Below are positions 39,654-46,704 of a stretch of DNA of 64,000 nt, piece after piece. Numbering within the stretch: the stretch's first letter is position 1; every line of letters begins with the position of its first letter. The position numbers and the translations under genes were made by a program. Location: assembly GCA_017481595.1 (NCBI GenBank), contig JAFUOY010000041.1, forward strand, positions 1 to 64,000, read 5' to 3'. Source of the stretch: Clostridia bacterium. Lineage in GTDB: Bacteria > Bacillota > Clostridia > Oscillospirales > CAG-272. The notes under the pieces were generated by a model. The model was not told where the DNA came from and did not search any database. It saw only the letters and a list, made by a program, of their open reading frames with translations.

Positions 39654-41078
39654 TTATGAATTATTTGATTTACTTTTTATGTATTCGTCTATTGCGGCTG
39701 CCGCTGTTTTGCCCGCGCCCATTGCAAGAATTACGGTGGCTGCGCCCGTTACCGCATCTCCTCCCGCGAATACGCCCTCCTTTGATGTCCTGCCGTTTTC
39801 GTCGGCGCAGATGCCTCCCCATTTCTGAGTTTCAAGGCTTTTTGTGGTGTCCTTTATAAGGGGGTTAGGTGTTGTGCCAAGAGCCATAATTACGCAGTCT
39901 ACGTCTATTGTAAACTCGCTGTCCGCCTTTTCAACGGGACGGCGTCTGCCTGATGCATCAGGCTCACCAAGCTCCATTTCAACGCACTTAATTCCACACA
40001 CGGTGCCATTTTTTTCGTTTCTTTTGTTTTCCTTATCGTAGAAGCCGAGTATCTCCTTGGGGTTTGTAAGGGTCTTGAAAATAATACCCTCCTCAATAGC
40101 GTGCTCTACCTCCTCGGCTCTTGCGGGAAGCTCCTCCATACCGCGTCTGTATACAACGTATACCTCAGCGCCAAGTCGCTTTGCGCATCTTGCCGCGTCC
40201 ATCGCTACGTTACCGCCTCCTACCACCGCTACTTTTTCGGGATGCCAGATGGGAGTATCGCTGTCGGGCAAATACGCCTTCATAAGATTTATTCTCGTCA
40301 AAAACTCGTTTGCGGAGTATACGCCCTTAAGGTTTTCACCGGGGATGTTCATAAATTTGGGAAGACCTGCGCCTGAGCCGATAAACACCGCCTCGTAGCC
40401 CTCCTCATCCATAAGCTCGTCTATGGAAACAGTTCTGCCAACCACGGTATTTGTGCATATCTCAACGCCAAGGTCACAAAGACCCTCGATTTCCTTACGC
40501 ACAATATCCTTTGGCAAACGGAATTCGGGAATACCGTAGATAAGAACACCGCCCGCTAAGTGTAAGGCCTCAAAGATAGTCACACAGTAGCCCATTTTTG
40601 CAAGATCTGACGCGCAGGAAAGACCCGCGGGACCCGAGCCGATAACCGCCACCTTGTGTCCGTTTGTCGGGGGACGTGTCTGTTTTTTAGTAGTATTTGC
40701 ATTGTGGTAATCCGCTACAAAGCGCTCAAGTCTGCCAATAGCCACGCTTTCGCCCTTTATACCTCTTACGCACTTGCCCTCGCATTGGTTTTCCTGAGGA
40801 CAAACTCTGCCGCATACTGCAGGCAAGCTTGTGGACAGGCTGATTATTCTGTACGCCTCCTCAAAATTACCCTTTGCCACCTCGGCAATAAATGCGGGAA
40901 TATGTATCTTTACGGGGCAGCCCTCAACACAGGGCTTATGCTTACAGTTGAGGCATCTTTGCGCCTCGTTTATTGCCATTTCGGGAGTGTAGCCAAGAGC
41001 TACCTCTTTGAAGTTTTTGTTTCTTACAAAGGGGTCCTGTGTGGGCATAGGATTCTTTACAGGTGACATATTAGCCAT
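39654..41078 (-). CDS. nfnB: NfnB-type flavoprotein subunit (glutamate synthase small-chain family)
   Basis: 474 residues. N-terminal FeS cysteines lie in CLNCKHKPCVEGCPV and CGRVCPQENQCEGKC; the FAD site is VIGSGPAGLSCASDLAKMG near 148, the NAD(P) site VVGGGNVAMDAARCAKRLG near 285. It resembles GltD, but its coupling to nfnA (TAATG overlap), with no glutamate synthase large subunit, identifies the electron-bifurcating NADH-dependent ferredoxin:NADP+ oxidoreductase NfnAB. The complex balances NADH, NADPH and reduced ferredoxin in anaerobes. Confidence 0.92.
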   Translation of the reverse strand: MANMSPVKNPMPTQDPFVRNKNFKEVALGYTPEMAINEAQRCLNCKHKPCVEGCPVKIHIPAFIAEVAKGNFEEAYRIISLSTSLPAVCGRVCPQENQCEGKCVRGIKGESVAIGRLERFVADYHNANTTKKQTRPPTNGHKVAVIGSGPAGLSCASDLAKMGYCVTIFEALHLAGGVLIYGIPEFRLPKDIVRKEIEGLCDLGVEICTNTVVGRTVSIDELMDEEGYEAVFIGSGAGLPKFMNIPGENLKGVYSANEFLTRINLMKAYLPDSDTPIWHPEKVAVVGGGNVAMDAARCAKRLGAEVYVVYRRGMEELPARAEEVEHAIEEGIIFKTLTNPKEILGFYDKENKRNEKNGTVCGIKCVEMELGEPDASGRRRPVEKADSEFTIDVDCVIMALGTTPNPLIKDTTKSLETQKWGGICADENGRTSKEGVFAGGDAVTGAATVILAMGAGKTAAAAIDEYIKSKSNNS

Positions 41079-41920
41079 TATTCCGCCTCCTTCTGAAAGA
41101 GGTTACAGGTGTCCCCGTGCTTCTTTCTTTCAAAGCTCTTGTACATATCGGCGCGGGATATTGCCTCGTCAAAATCTATAAGGTGTCCGTCAAACTCGGG
41201 GCCGTCAACACAGGCAAATACTGTTTTTCCGCCTACGCTGAGCCTGCATCCGCCGCACATACCCGTTCCGTCTATCATAATGGGGTTCATTGACGCAACC
41301 GTTTTTATGCCGTATTCCTTTGTAAGCGCGCACACAAATTTCATCATTACAAGAGGACCTATGGTAATTACCTCGTCGTATTTTTCTCCGCTTTCAATAA
41401 GGCGCTTTAACGCATCGGTAACGAGTCCCTTTTCTCCCGCTGTGCCGTCATCCGTCATAAGCATCAGCTTATCGGAGGCGTTTTTGAATTCCTCCTCCAA
41501 AATTACAAGATCCTTGGTACGGAATCCGATTACGGAATGTACCTCACATCCAAGCTCGTGGAGCTTTTTAGCCACAGGGTAAGCAATTGCGCATCCTACT
41601 CCGCCACCTACAACGGCAACCTTTTTCAGTCCGTCCGTATGGGTTTTTCGTCCAAGGGGTCCCACAAAATCGCTTAAGCAGTCCCCTTCGTTTAAATGAT
41701 TAAGCTTTTCGGTAGTAGACCCCACTACCTGAAAAATAATGGTGACAGTTCCCTTTTCTCTGTCAAAATCCGCAACAGTTAAGGGAATTCTCTCTCCGTT
41801 TTCATCAACACGGAGAATGATAAACTGTCCGGGCTCTGCCTTTTTTGCCACCTTTGGCGCTTCAATATCCATAAGCGTTACGGTGGGATTTAAAATCTTT
41901 TTTCTGACTATTCTGTACAT
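41078..41920 (-). CDS. nfnA: NfnA-type subunit (FAD/NAD-binding, 2Fe-2S)
   Basis: 280 residues. A ferredoxin-reductase fold with FAD-binding PGQFIILRV and a nucleotide-binding AVVGGGVGCAIAYPVAKKL near 102-120. The [2Fe-2S] ligands are in DGTGMCGGCRLSV and FACVDGPEF near 222-245. It matches the small Nfn subunit and the related SudB-type proteins. It lies between nadK (9-base gap) and nfnB. Pairing with NAD kinase, which makes NADP, is functionally coherent. Confidence 0.92.
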   Translation of the reverse strand: MYRIVRKKILNPTVTLMDIEAPKVAKKAEPGQFIILRVDENGERIPLTVADFDREKGTVTIIFQVVGSTTEKLNHLNEGDCLSDFVGPLGRKTHTDGLKKVAVVGGGVGCAIAYPVAKKLHELGCEVHSVIGFRTKDLVILEEEFKNASDKLMLMTDDGTAGEKGLVTDALKRLIESGEKYDEVITIGPLVMMKFVCALTKEYGIKTVASMNPIMIDGTGMCGGCRLSVGGKTVFACVDGPEFDGHLIDFDEAISRADMYKSFERKKHGDTCNLFQKEAE

Positions 41921-41929
41921 TTTCCTGAC

Positions 41930-42760
41930 CTAATTTACGCGGTAAAGCTTTTCTCTCAAGGTCTGATAGAAGCTTTTATCCGTTGCCTTTATTATTTTTG
42001 TATCCTGCTCTGCCCGTCTTACGTTGATAACGTCGCCGTCGCAAAGCTCGTATCTTTCGTTGCCGTCCACCTCAAGGTAAGCAAAGCCCTTGTCCTCGGG
42101 GCTGCCAAAGGAAACCTCCACCCTTGCTACGTCCTTTCCATCCATTACGATGGATGGGTTGGAAAAGGAGTGAGATGCCACGGGAGTTATAACTATATTC
42201 TGGGACGTGGGGGTAAGGACAGGGCCTCCTGCGGAAAGATTATAGGAGGTTGAGCCTGTGGGGGTGGAAATAATAAGTCCGTCTCCGCTTACCGTTTCGG
42301 TATGCTTATCGTTTATGTAAAGCTTGGTGCTTAATGCGTGCATAAGCATAGCGCGGTAGGCGCACACCTCGTTAAGAGCGATAAAAGAGGCTATCCTTTC
42401 TCCATTTCTTTCTATCTCACCCTCAAGCATCATTCTGCTTTCAATGGTGTACTGTCCCGATATGATTTTTGAAAGACCGTCTACCGCGTCCTCGGAGCTG
42501 TATTCCGTAAGATATCCAAGTCTGCCGAAATTGATGCCGAAGATGGGCACGTCCTTTCCGTAAAGCTGACGCGCGGCGCGAAGTATAGTACCGTCTCCGC
42601 CGAGAACAAGAGCAATATCAGCAGAAGTAAACGCTTCCGTTACACCCGTAATTATTTCCGTTTCATATCCGTTTTCACGTAAATACGTCGCTGCCACAGG
42701 CGCAAATTCCACGCTTTTTTCCTTAAGTGGATTAGTTATGATTATAGCCTTTTTCTGCAT
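41930..42760 (-). CDS. nadK: NAD kinase
   Basis: 276 residues. It phosphorylates NAD to NADP. GGDGT near 55 with the NE-V region IALNEVCAYR near 123 and the glycine-rich GDGLIISTPTGSTSYNLSAG near 155-174 are diagnostic. The start has GGAGATAATA. First gene of nadK-nfnA-nfnB behind a consensus-like promoter. Its stop is TAG, relevant to judging the comEC stop. Confidence 0.96.
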   Translation of the reverse strand: MQKKAIIITNPLKEKSVEFAPVAATYLRENGYETEIITGVTEAFTSADIALVLGGDGTILRAARQLYGKDVPIFGINFGRLGYLTEYSSEDAVDGLSKIISGQYTIESRMMLEGEIERNGERIASFIALNEVCAYRAMLMHALSTKLYINDKHTETVSGDGLIISTPTGSTSYNLSAGGPVLTPTSQNIVITPVASHSFSNPSIVMDGKDVARVEVSFGSPEDKGFAYLEVDGNERYELCDGDVINVRRAEQDTKIIKATDKSFYQTLREKLYRVN

Positions 42761-42812
42761 TATTATCTCCTTTCCGTCATTCCCTTATGGTTTAAGAAAA
42801 TAGTTTTGTACA

Positions 42813-42841
42813 ATTTTATCACTTTTTTTATCCCTTGTCAA
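42813..42841 (-). promoter_or_regulatory. Promoter of nadK-nfnAB
   Basis: Minus strand TTGACA, 17 bases, TAAAAT, about 50 bases before the nadK start. Confidence 0.85.
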
Positions 42842-42924
42842 TTATATATATAAATTTAATAAAATAATTTATTACCTATTTTTGTAATTATTCTATTTTC
42901 TCCTCTTTTTACCGATTTTGAGTA

Positions 42925-42955
42925 TATAGCACCCCCTACACGTGGGGGTGCTATA
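42925..42955. other. Perfect 12-bp hairpin between nadK and cotJC
   Basis: Stem TATAGCACCCCC / GGGGGTGCTATA with a 7-base loop. Neither strand shows a U-run, so it is not a standard terminator; it may stabilise the 3' end of the cotJ mRNA. The remainder of 42842-42989 shows nothing. Confidence 0.65.
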
Positions 42956-42989
42956 CGGTATTTCTTTAATATATTGAGGGATAGACAGA

Positions 42990-43595
42990 TCACTTGCCAA
43001 CGTTATCAAAGGCGGGATTATAGCCGTAAAAATTCTTTGAGTTCATTTTATCCTGGGCTATGCCAAGTGCTTCGCAGAAGCGCTGATAGTGAACTATCTC
43101 TCTCGCTCTTAAGAATTTTATCGCGTCGCAAACGTCGGGGTCGTCAACAAGACGAAGAATATTGTCGTAAGTCGCCCTTGCCTTCTGCTCCGCCGCAAGA
43201 TCCTCGTGAAGGTCTGCAAGGATGTCGCCCTTGGATTGGAACTGCGCCACGGTATAGGGGTATCCGCTTGCCGCCACGGGATAGATGCCCGTTGTGTGAT
43301 CTACAAAGTAAGTTGCAAATCCGCTGTCCTCTATCTCCTTGGGCTTAAGATTTCTCGTAAGCTGATACAGAATAGCCGACACCATTTCAACGTGTGCAAG
43401 CTCCTCCGTACCTACGTCAGTTAAAATACCCGTGATCTGTGAGTAGGGCATTGCTATTCTCTGGGTAAGATAGCGAAGGGATGCGCCCACCTCACCATCG
43501 GGACCGCCAAGCTGACTGACTATGATCTGCGCGTACTTGGGGTTGGGGTTTTTAATGTTAACGGGATACTGTAATTTCTTTTCGTACTGCCACAT
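42990..43595 (-). CDS. cotJC: Spore coat protein CotJC (manganese catalase family)
   Basis: 201 residues, the usual length. A four-helix-bundle manganese-catalase fold with metal-ligand stretches DVGTEELAHVEM near 61-72 and ARATYDNILRLVDD near 145. In Bacillus and Clostridia it is an inner spore coat component. It starts four bases after cotJB with TAAGGAGTAAGAT. It supports sporulation in this organism. Confidence 0.95.
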   Translation of the reverse strand: MWQYEKKLQYPVNIKNPNPKYAQIIVSQLGGPDGEVGASLRYLTQRIAMPYSQITGILTDVGTEELAHVEMVSAILYQLTRNLKPKEIEDSGFATYFVDHTTGIYPVAASGYPYTVAQFQSKGDILADLHEDLAAEQKARATYDNILRLVDDPDVCDAIKFLRAREIVHYQRFCEALGIAQDKMNSKNFYGYNPAFDNVGK

Positions 43596-43598
43596 ATC

Positions 43599-43859
43599 TT
43601 ACTCCTTACAATCGTTTTCGTTCTGCCAGGGCCAAGGGCCTTTGGTCCATTCCCAGGAGTACGCCTCCGTAGGAGCTGTTACAGGTCCGAAATGCTTTTC
43701 ATATTCGTACATTGCCTTTTTCTCAAGTGCCTTGTGCTTGTTATAATATTCCATAGCGCACTTGGACTGTGGATGGGAGTCAAGATACAATAAGGCATCA
43801 TAGCAGGCAAAGGAATAGGCTTGTATCTGCTTCATCATTTTATCTCTGTTCAAATTCAT
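43599..43859 (-). CDS. cotJB: Spore coat protein CotJB
   Basis: 86 residues, as usual. The helical CotJB pattern (QAYSFACYDALLYLDSHP and YYNKHKALEKKAMYEYEKHFGP) is clear, followed by a Trp/Pro-rich tail. ATG 43859 overlaps the cotJA stop as ATGA, which fixes the start although the frame is open 11 codons further upstream. Confidence 0.92.
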   Translation of the reverse strand: MNLNRDKMMKQIQAYSFACYDALLYLDSHPQSKCAMEYYNKHKALEKKAMYEYEKHFGPVTAPTEAYSWEWTKGPWPWQNENDCKE

Positions 43860-44155
43860 ATACCTCTGCATCCTTTCTGAGAATTGGAGCATCCCGTCTT
43901 GTAGAGAGGAAGATTAAGCTCCTCAAATATAGTTCCGTTGGAAAGCGCTATTTCAACGTCATAAATGCTTTTCCAGTCCTGTACCTCCCCATATACCATT
44001 GCAATGGGACGGCGGTTAACCTCAGTATGCTCGCAGCAGGGATCGTACGATTGGTTCTGCATATCCGCCCTATTATTCTGGCGGCCGCTTAAGAATTTTG
44101 CGAACTGCTCGTAATCAGCGCGCTGCGCGCTTCTGTAATTAGAATCAAATTTCAT
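43856..44155 (-). CDS. cotJA: Spore coat-associated protein CotJA
   Basis: 99 residues. The conserved C-terminal half (RRPIAMVYGEVQDWKSIYDVEIALSNGT is the region, with LNLPLYKTGC) matches CotJA; the N-terminal 45 residues are low-complexity polar. First gene of cotJABC, start with AAAAGGAGAACT. The operon is normally driven by sigma-E in the mother cell; a CATATGAT near 44190 could be part of such a promoter but is not convincing. Confidence 0.88.
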   Translation of the reverse strand: MKFDSNYRSAQRADYEQFAKFLSGRQNNRADMQNQSYDPCCEHTEVNRRPIAMVYGEVQDWKSIYDVEIALSNGTIFEELNLPLYKTGCSNSQKGCRGI

Positions 44156-44237
44156 ATAGTTCTCCTTTTGAGCTAACGCTCACTATCATCATATGATAAA
44201 AAGCGACAAAGCTCTACATTTTTCTTAAGGAACCATA

Positions 44238-46301
44238 TCATTTTTTAAAATCAAGATGGCGCATACGGTTGATAAAGGCCAGAACCTCCTGCTTTCTCGG
44301 TAGATCAAGGAATCTTTTTCCCGTGGTGAAATATGAGGAATATACAAAATCAACGCCTTCCTTTGAAATTGCGGAATATAGCTCGTCAATTTTCCTTTTT
44401 ATATCTATTTTCTCGTCATTATTCGACACCTCAAGGTATCTTACCATAAATCCAATGGTATCAACCTGGGCCTTGCTTACTATATCGTGGATGCCGCGTA
44501 CGTCCACCGCCTCATCTCCTATTATGATAAATCCCATATCCGACACCTCAAGTCTTTCACTTGTGGCGCCCTTGGGATAGGACGAAAAGCCTTTTCTGTA
44601 AAGAGCTCTTTCCTGCTTCCAGCATCCGTCATCAGCACTTTCCGCCGCTACCCCGTTGCTTATACATATTTCCCGGGATATATTTGTAACGTCGGATATA
44701 ACGTAGTCCTCCATCATATACACCTTGTCCGCAACAGAAAGGTATTCTCCGCTGCCTCCTATTACAAGGATGGTTGATACTCCAAGGGAATTATAAAGCT
44801 CTATTGCTCTGTCTGTAAAAGGTGTTATAGGCTCCTTTCTTATAAGAGATTTCATCATTTTGTCCCGTATCATAAAGTTGGTGGCGCTTCTGTCCTCATC
44901 CATAAGTAAAAGGCGCGCACCTGTGTCGATAGCTTCCATAATATTTGCCGCCTGAGAGGTAGAGCCCGAGGCGTGATCCGTGGAAAAATCCTCCGTATTG
45001 CCAAAGGGTATCCACTTAATAAACGGAGAGATATTTAAATGTCTTACGCTTCTTCCGTCCTCTGCGGAGACTGTGACCGCGCTTTCATCAGTAATACAAA
45101 GCTCACGTCCGTCGCCCAAAACGTGATCGTATATTCCTGCAGATATTGCGTCAAGCAAGGTGGATTTACCCGAGTAGCCTCCGCCCGTAATAACGGTAAC
45201 TCCTCTTTTTATACCCATTCCCCTAACACCGCATATCTCTATCTCGTCATCGGGAGTCGATTTAAAGGGTATGGCATTTTCCATTGGCATATGGCTGCCC
45301 TTACTTCTTGGAAGGATACTGCCGTTTGCTATAAATGCGCAATAGTCGCTGTTTTTAAGATACGTGCGTATCATATCTTGCTTATAAGAAAGCTTAAGCG
45401 CCTCCTCAAGCCTTGTATTGTCAAAGTCCGCGATAAATCGCTCAACGGCAAGGGGCAGATCGCTGCATAGCATAGTCATAGCCTTTTTCAGCTTTTTCTT
45501 GGGAAGCTGCACCTGTATACGTATGCAAAGGCACATTTTAGGAGGGCGGCTTGCCCCGTCGCGAAGTAAATAAACGGTACTTCCTCCCCCGTTTTCATAA
45601 TCCTTTTGCGGGCAGAGGGCAAAATAAGCTGAATTTCTTACAAGCACCTCTCCCCTCATGTCACACATATAATATTTGCCGTTTTCATTATCGGGGCGGC
45701 TTCTGTTATATAGCCCATCATTTAATTCGTCTATATATTTTTTAAACTCTCTTAGACAAAAGTCCGCGCACGTGGCTGTAAATTTATCAAAATTCATCTT
45801 TTCACAAGGGATTTGCCACGTTATAACGGGCTTATCCGCTACGTGATCATTTGATTTTTCTATTTTAAATGACGACTCACCATCCTCGTGCCAATAGGTA
45901 TTATCAAAAACAGTATACGGCTCCGGGGCGTGACCGTTCCACGCAATGGACGGCACTACGCAAAGGGCTTCTCCATCGTACATTTCCTCATACGTTGTTG
46001 TGTTTTCCTCCATACCGCGAAGGTAGAATTTCAATCTTCTCGTAATATCACACTCCATTCCTTCCATAAGTAAATATTCACTTGGAATAATTACAGTAAC
46101 CGTTGGCTTATCCTGTGCCAGCTTGTGCGTAGCGGTTATTTTATACCCTATCTCCCCGAAATAATAGGTTGGATCGTAGCAGGTATCGGGGGGAGCAAAG
46201 GTATTGTCGGGATCAATAACCGTCATTTCTCCATCGTACATCTCCCTATACGTGGTTGTATTTAAGTCCATATGTAAAAATTTATTCTTTAATCGCTTCA
46301 T
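44238..46301 (-). CDS. ABC_ATPase-family P-loop protein with duplicated N-terminal module
   Basis: 687 residues. From about 165 on it resembles the soluble PF09818-type predicted ATPases: Walker A GGGYSGKSTLLDAI near 387, Walker B RLLLMDEDRSATNF near 475, no membrane segments. Unusually, the first 165 residues contain two copies of a 75-90-residue module starting NTTTYREMYDGE (about 14) and NTTTYEEMYDGE (about 99), each closing with a KPxVTxxIP-type strand. Family members are usually about 560 residues. Function is unknown. The ATG overlaps the stop of an upstream 17-codon ORF (ATGA), and the transcript passes two terminators and another 17-codon ORF, suggesting attenuation control. Confidence 0.85.
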   Translation of the reverse strand: MKRLKNKFLHMDLNTTTYREMYDGEMTVIDPDNTFAPPDTCYDPTYYFGEIGYKITATHKLAQDKPTVTVIIPSEYLLMEGMECDITRRLKFYLRGMEENTTTYEEMYDGEALCVVPSIAWNGHAPEPYTVFDNTYWHEDGESSFKIEKSNDHVADKPVITWQIPCEKMNFDKFTATCADFCLREFKKYIDELNDGLYNRSRPDNENGKYYMCDMRGEVLVRNSAYFALCPQKDYENGGGSTVYLLRDGASRPPKMCLCIRIQVQLPKKKLKKAMTMLCSDLPLAVERFIADFDNTRLEEALKLSYKQDMIRTYLKNSDYCAFIANGSILPRSKGSHMPMENAIPFKSTPDDEIEICGVRGMGIKRGVTVITGGGYSGKSTLLDAISAGIYDHVLGDGRELCITDESAVTVSAEDGRSVRHLNISPFIKWIPFGNTEDFSTDHASGSTSQAANIMEAIDTGARLLLMDEDRSATNFMIRDKMMKSLIRKEPITPFTDRAIELYNSLGVSTILVIGGSGEYLSVADKVYMMEDYVISDVTNISREICISNGVAAESADDGCWKQERALYRKGFSSYPKGATSERLEVSDMGFIIIGDEAVDVRGIHDIVSKAQVDTIGFMVRYLEVSNNDEKIDIKRKIDELYSAISKEGVDFVYSSYFTTGKRFLDLPRKQEVLAFINRMRHLDFKK

Positions 46302-46351
46302 TGGGCATCACTCCTGTTTCTATAATTTATTTCGTATAAGCGTTGTTTCAT
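46298..46351 (-). CDS. 17-codon ORF translationally coupled to the ATPase gene
   Basis: MKQRLYEINYRNRSDAQ, with AAGGAGGAATATATC ahead of ATG 46351. Its TGA overlaps the ATPase ATG. The ATPase also has its own AGGAGTG inside this ORF. It is either a leader cistron that delivers ribosomes to the ATPase start or an N-terminal relic; the peptide itself is unrecognised. Confidence 0.55.
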   Translation of the reverse strand: MKQRLYEINYRNRSDAQ

Positions 46352-46410
46352 AAGATATATTCCTCCTTATAAAAATTTTCCGTTACGCTTACACTCTCAG
46401 GATTTTCCAC

Positions 46411-46440
46411 GAAAAACAAAAAAGCACCCATCGGGTGCTT
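46411..46440 (-). terminator. Leader terminator T2 upstream of the ATPase gene
   Basis: Minus strand AAGCACCC-GAT-GGGTGCTT followed by TTTTTGTTTTT. Its 5' arm CACCCGA is complementary to the 3' arm of T1 (TCGGGTG). Confidence 0.88.
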
Positions 46441-46461
46441 ATAGCTATTCCTAACGCCAAA

Positions 46462-46492
46462 GGAAATAAAAAACACACCCGAATCGGATGTG
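46462..46492 (-). terminator. Leader terminator T1 upstream of the ATPase gene
   Basis: Minus strand CACATCCG-ATT-CGGGTGTG (8 bp with one U-G pair) followed by TTTTTTATTT. Its 5' arm ACATCCGAT (46483-46491) is also complementary to ATCGGATGT inside the leader ORF (46538-46546). Confidence 0.82.
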
Positions 46493-46509
46493 ATAACATT
46501 ATGATCCTG

Positions 46510-46563
46510 TCAGCATATACCGCAGGCGATAGAAATAACATCCGATAAATATAAGCTTGTCAT
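46510..46563 (-). CDS. 17-residue leader peptide of the ATPase operon
   Basis: MTSLYLSDVISIACGIC, ATG 46563 with AAAGGAGGCGATATT, downstream of a promoter at 46606-46635. Codons 6-9 contain the segment that can pair with terminator T1, so ribosome position on this ORF would decide whether T1 forms. No peptide family is recognised. It is too short for usual gene callers. Confidence 0.6.
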   Translation of the reverse strand: MTSLYLSDVISIACGIC

Positions 46564-46605
46564 AATATCGCCTCCTTTGGCATTTATTTGCATTTCTGCC
46601 CTTTT

Positions 46606-46635
46606 ATGTTAGCATACATCTTGATATTTTGTCAA
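46606..46635 (-). promoter_or_regulatory. Promoter of the ATPase leader
   Basis: Minus strand TTGACA, 18 bases, TAACAT, with the leader ORF about 43 bases downstream of the -10. Confidence 0.7.
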
Positions 46636-46655
46636 TAGTTTTTTTGATTTAATAC

Positions 46656-46704
46656 AAAAAAGCCTGCAGAAATATGGTTTTATCCACACGTCTGCGGGCT
46701 TTTT
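46656..46704 (-). terminator. Terminator at the 3' end of comEC
   Basis: AAAAAGCC-TGCAGA and TCTGC-GGGCTTTTT form a bulged stem around a 20-base loop, overlapping the comEC stop codon. Confidence 0.75.
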
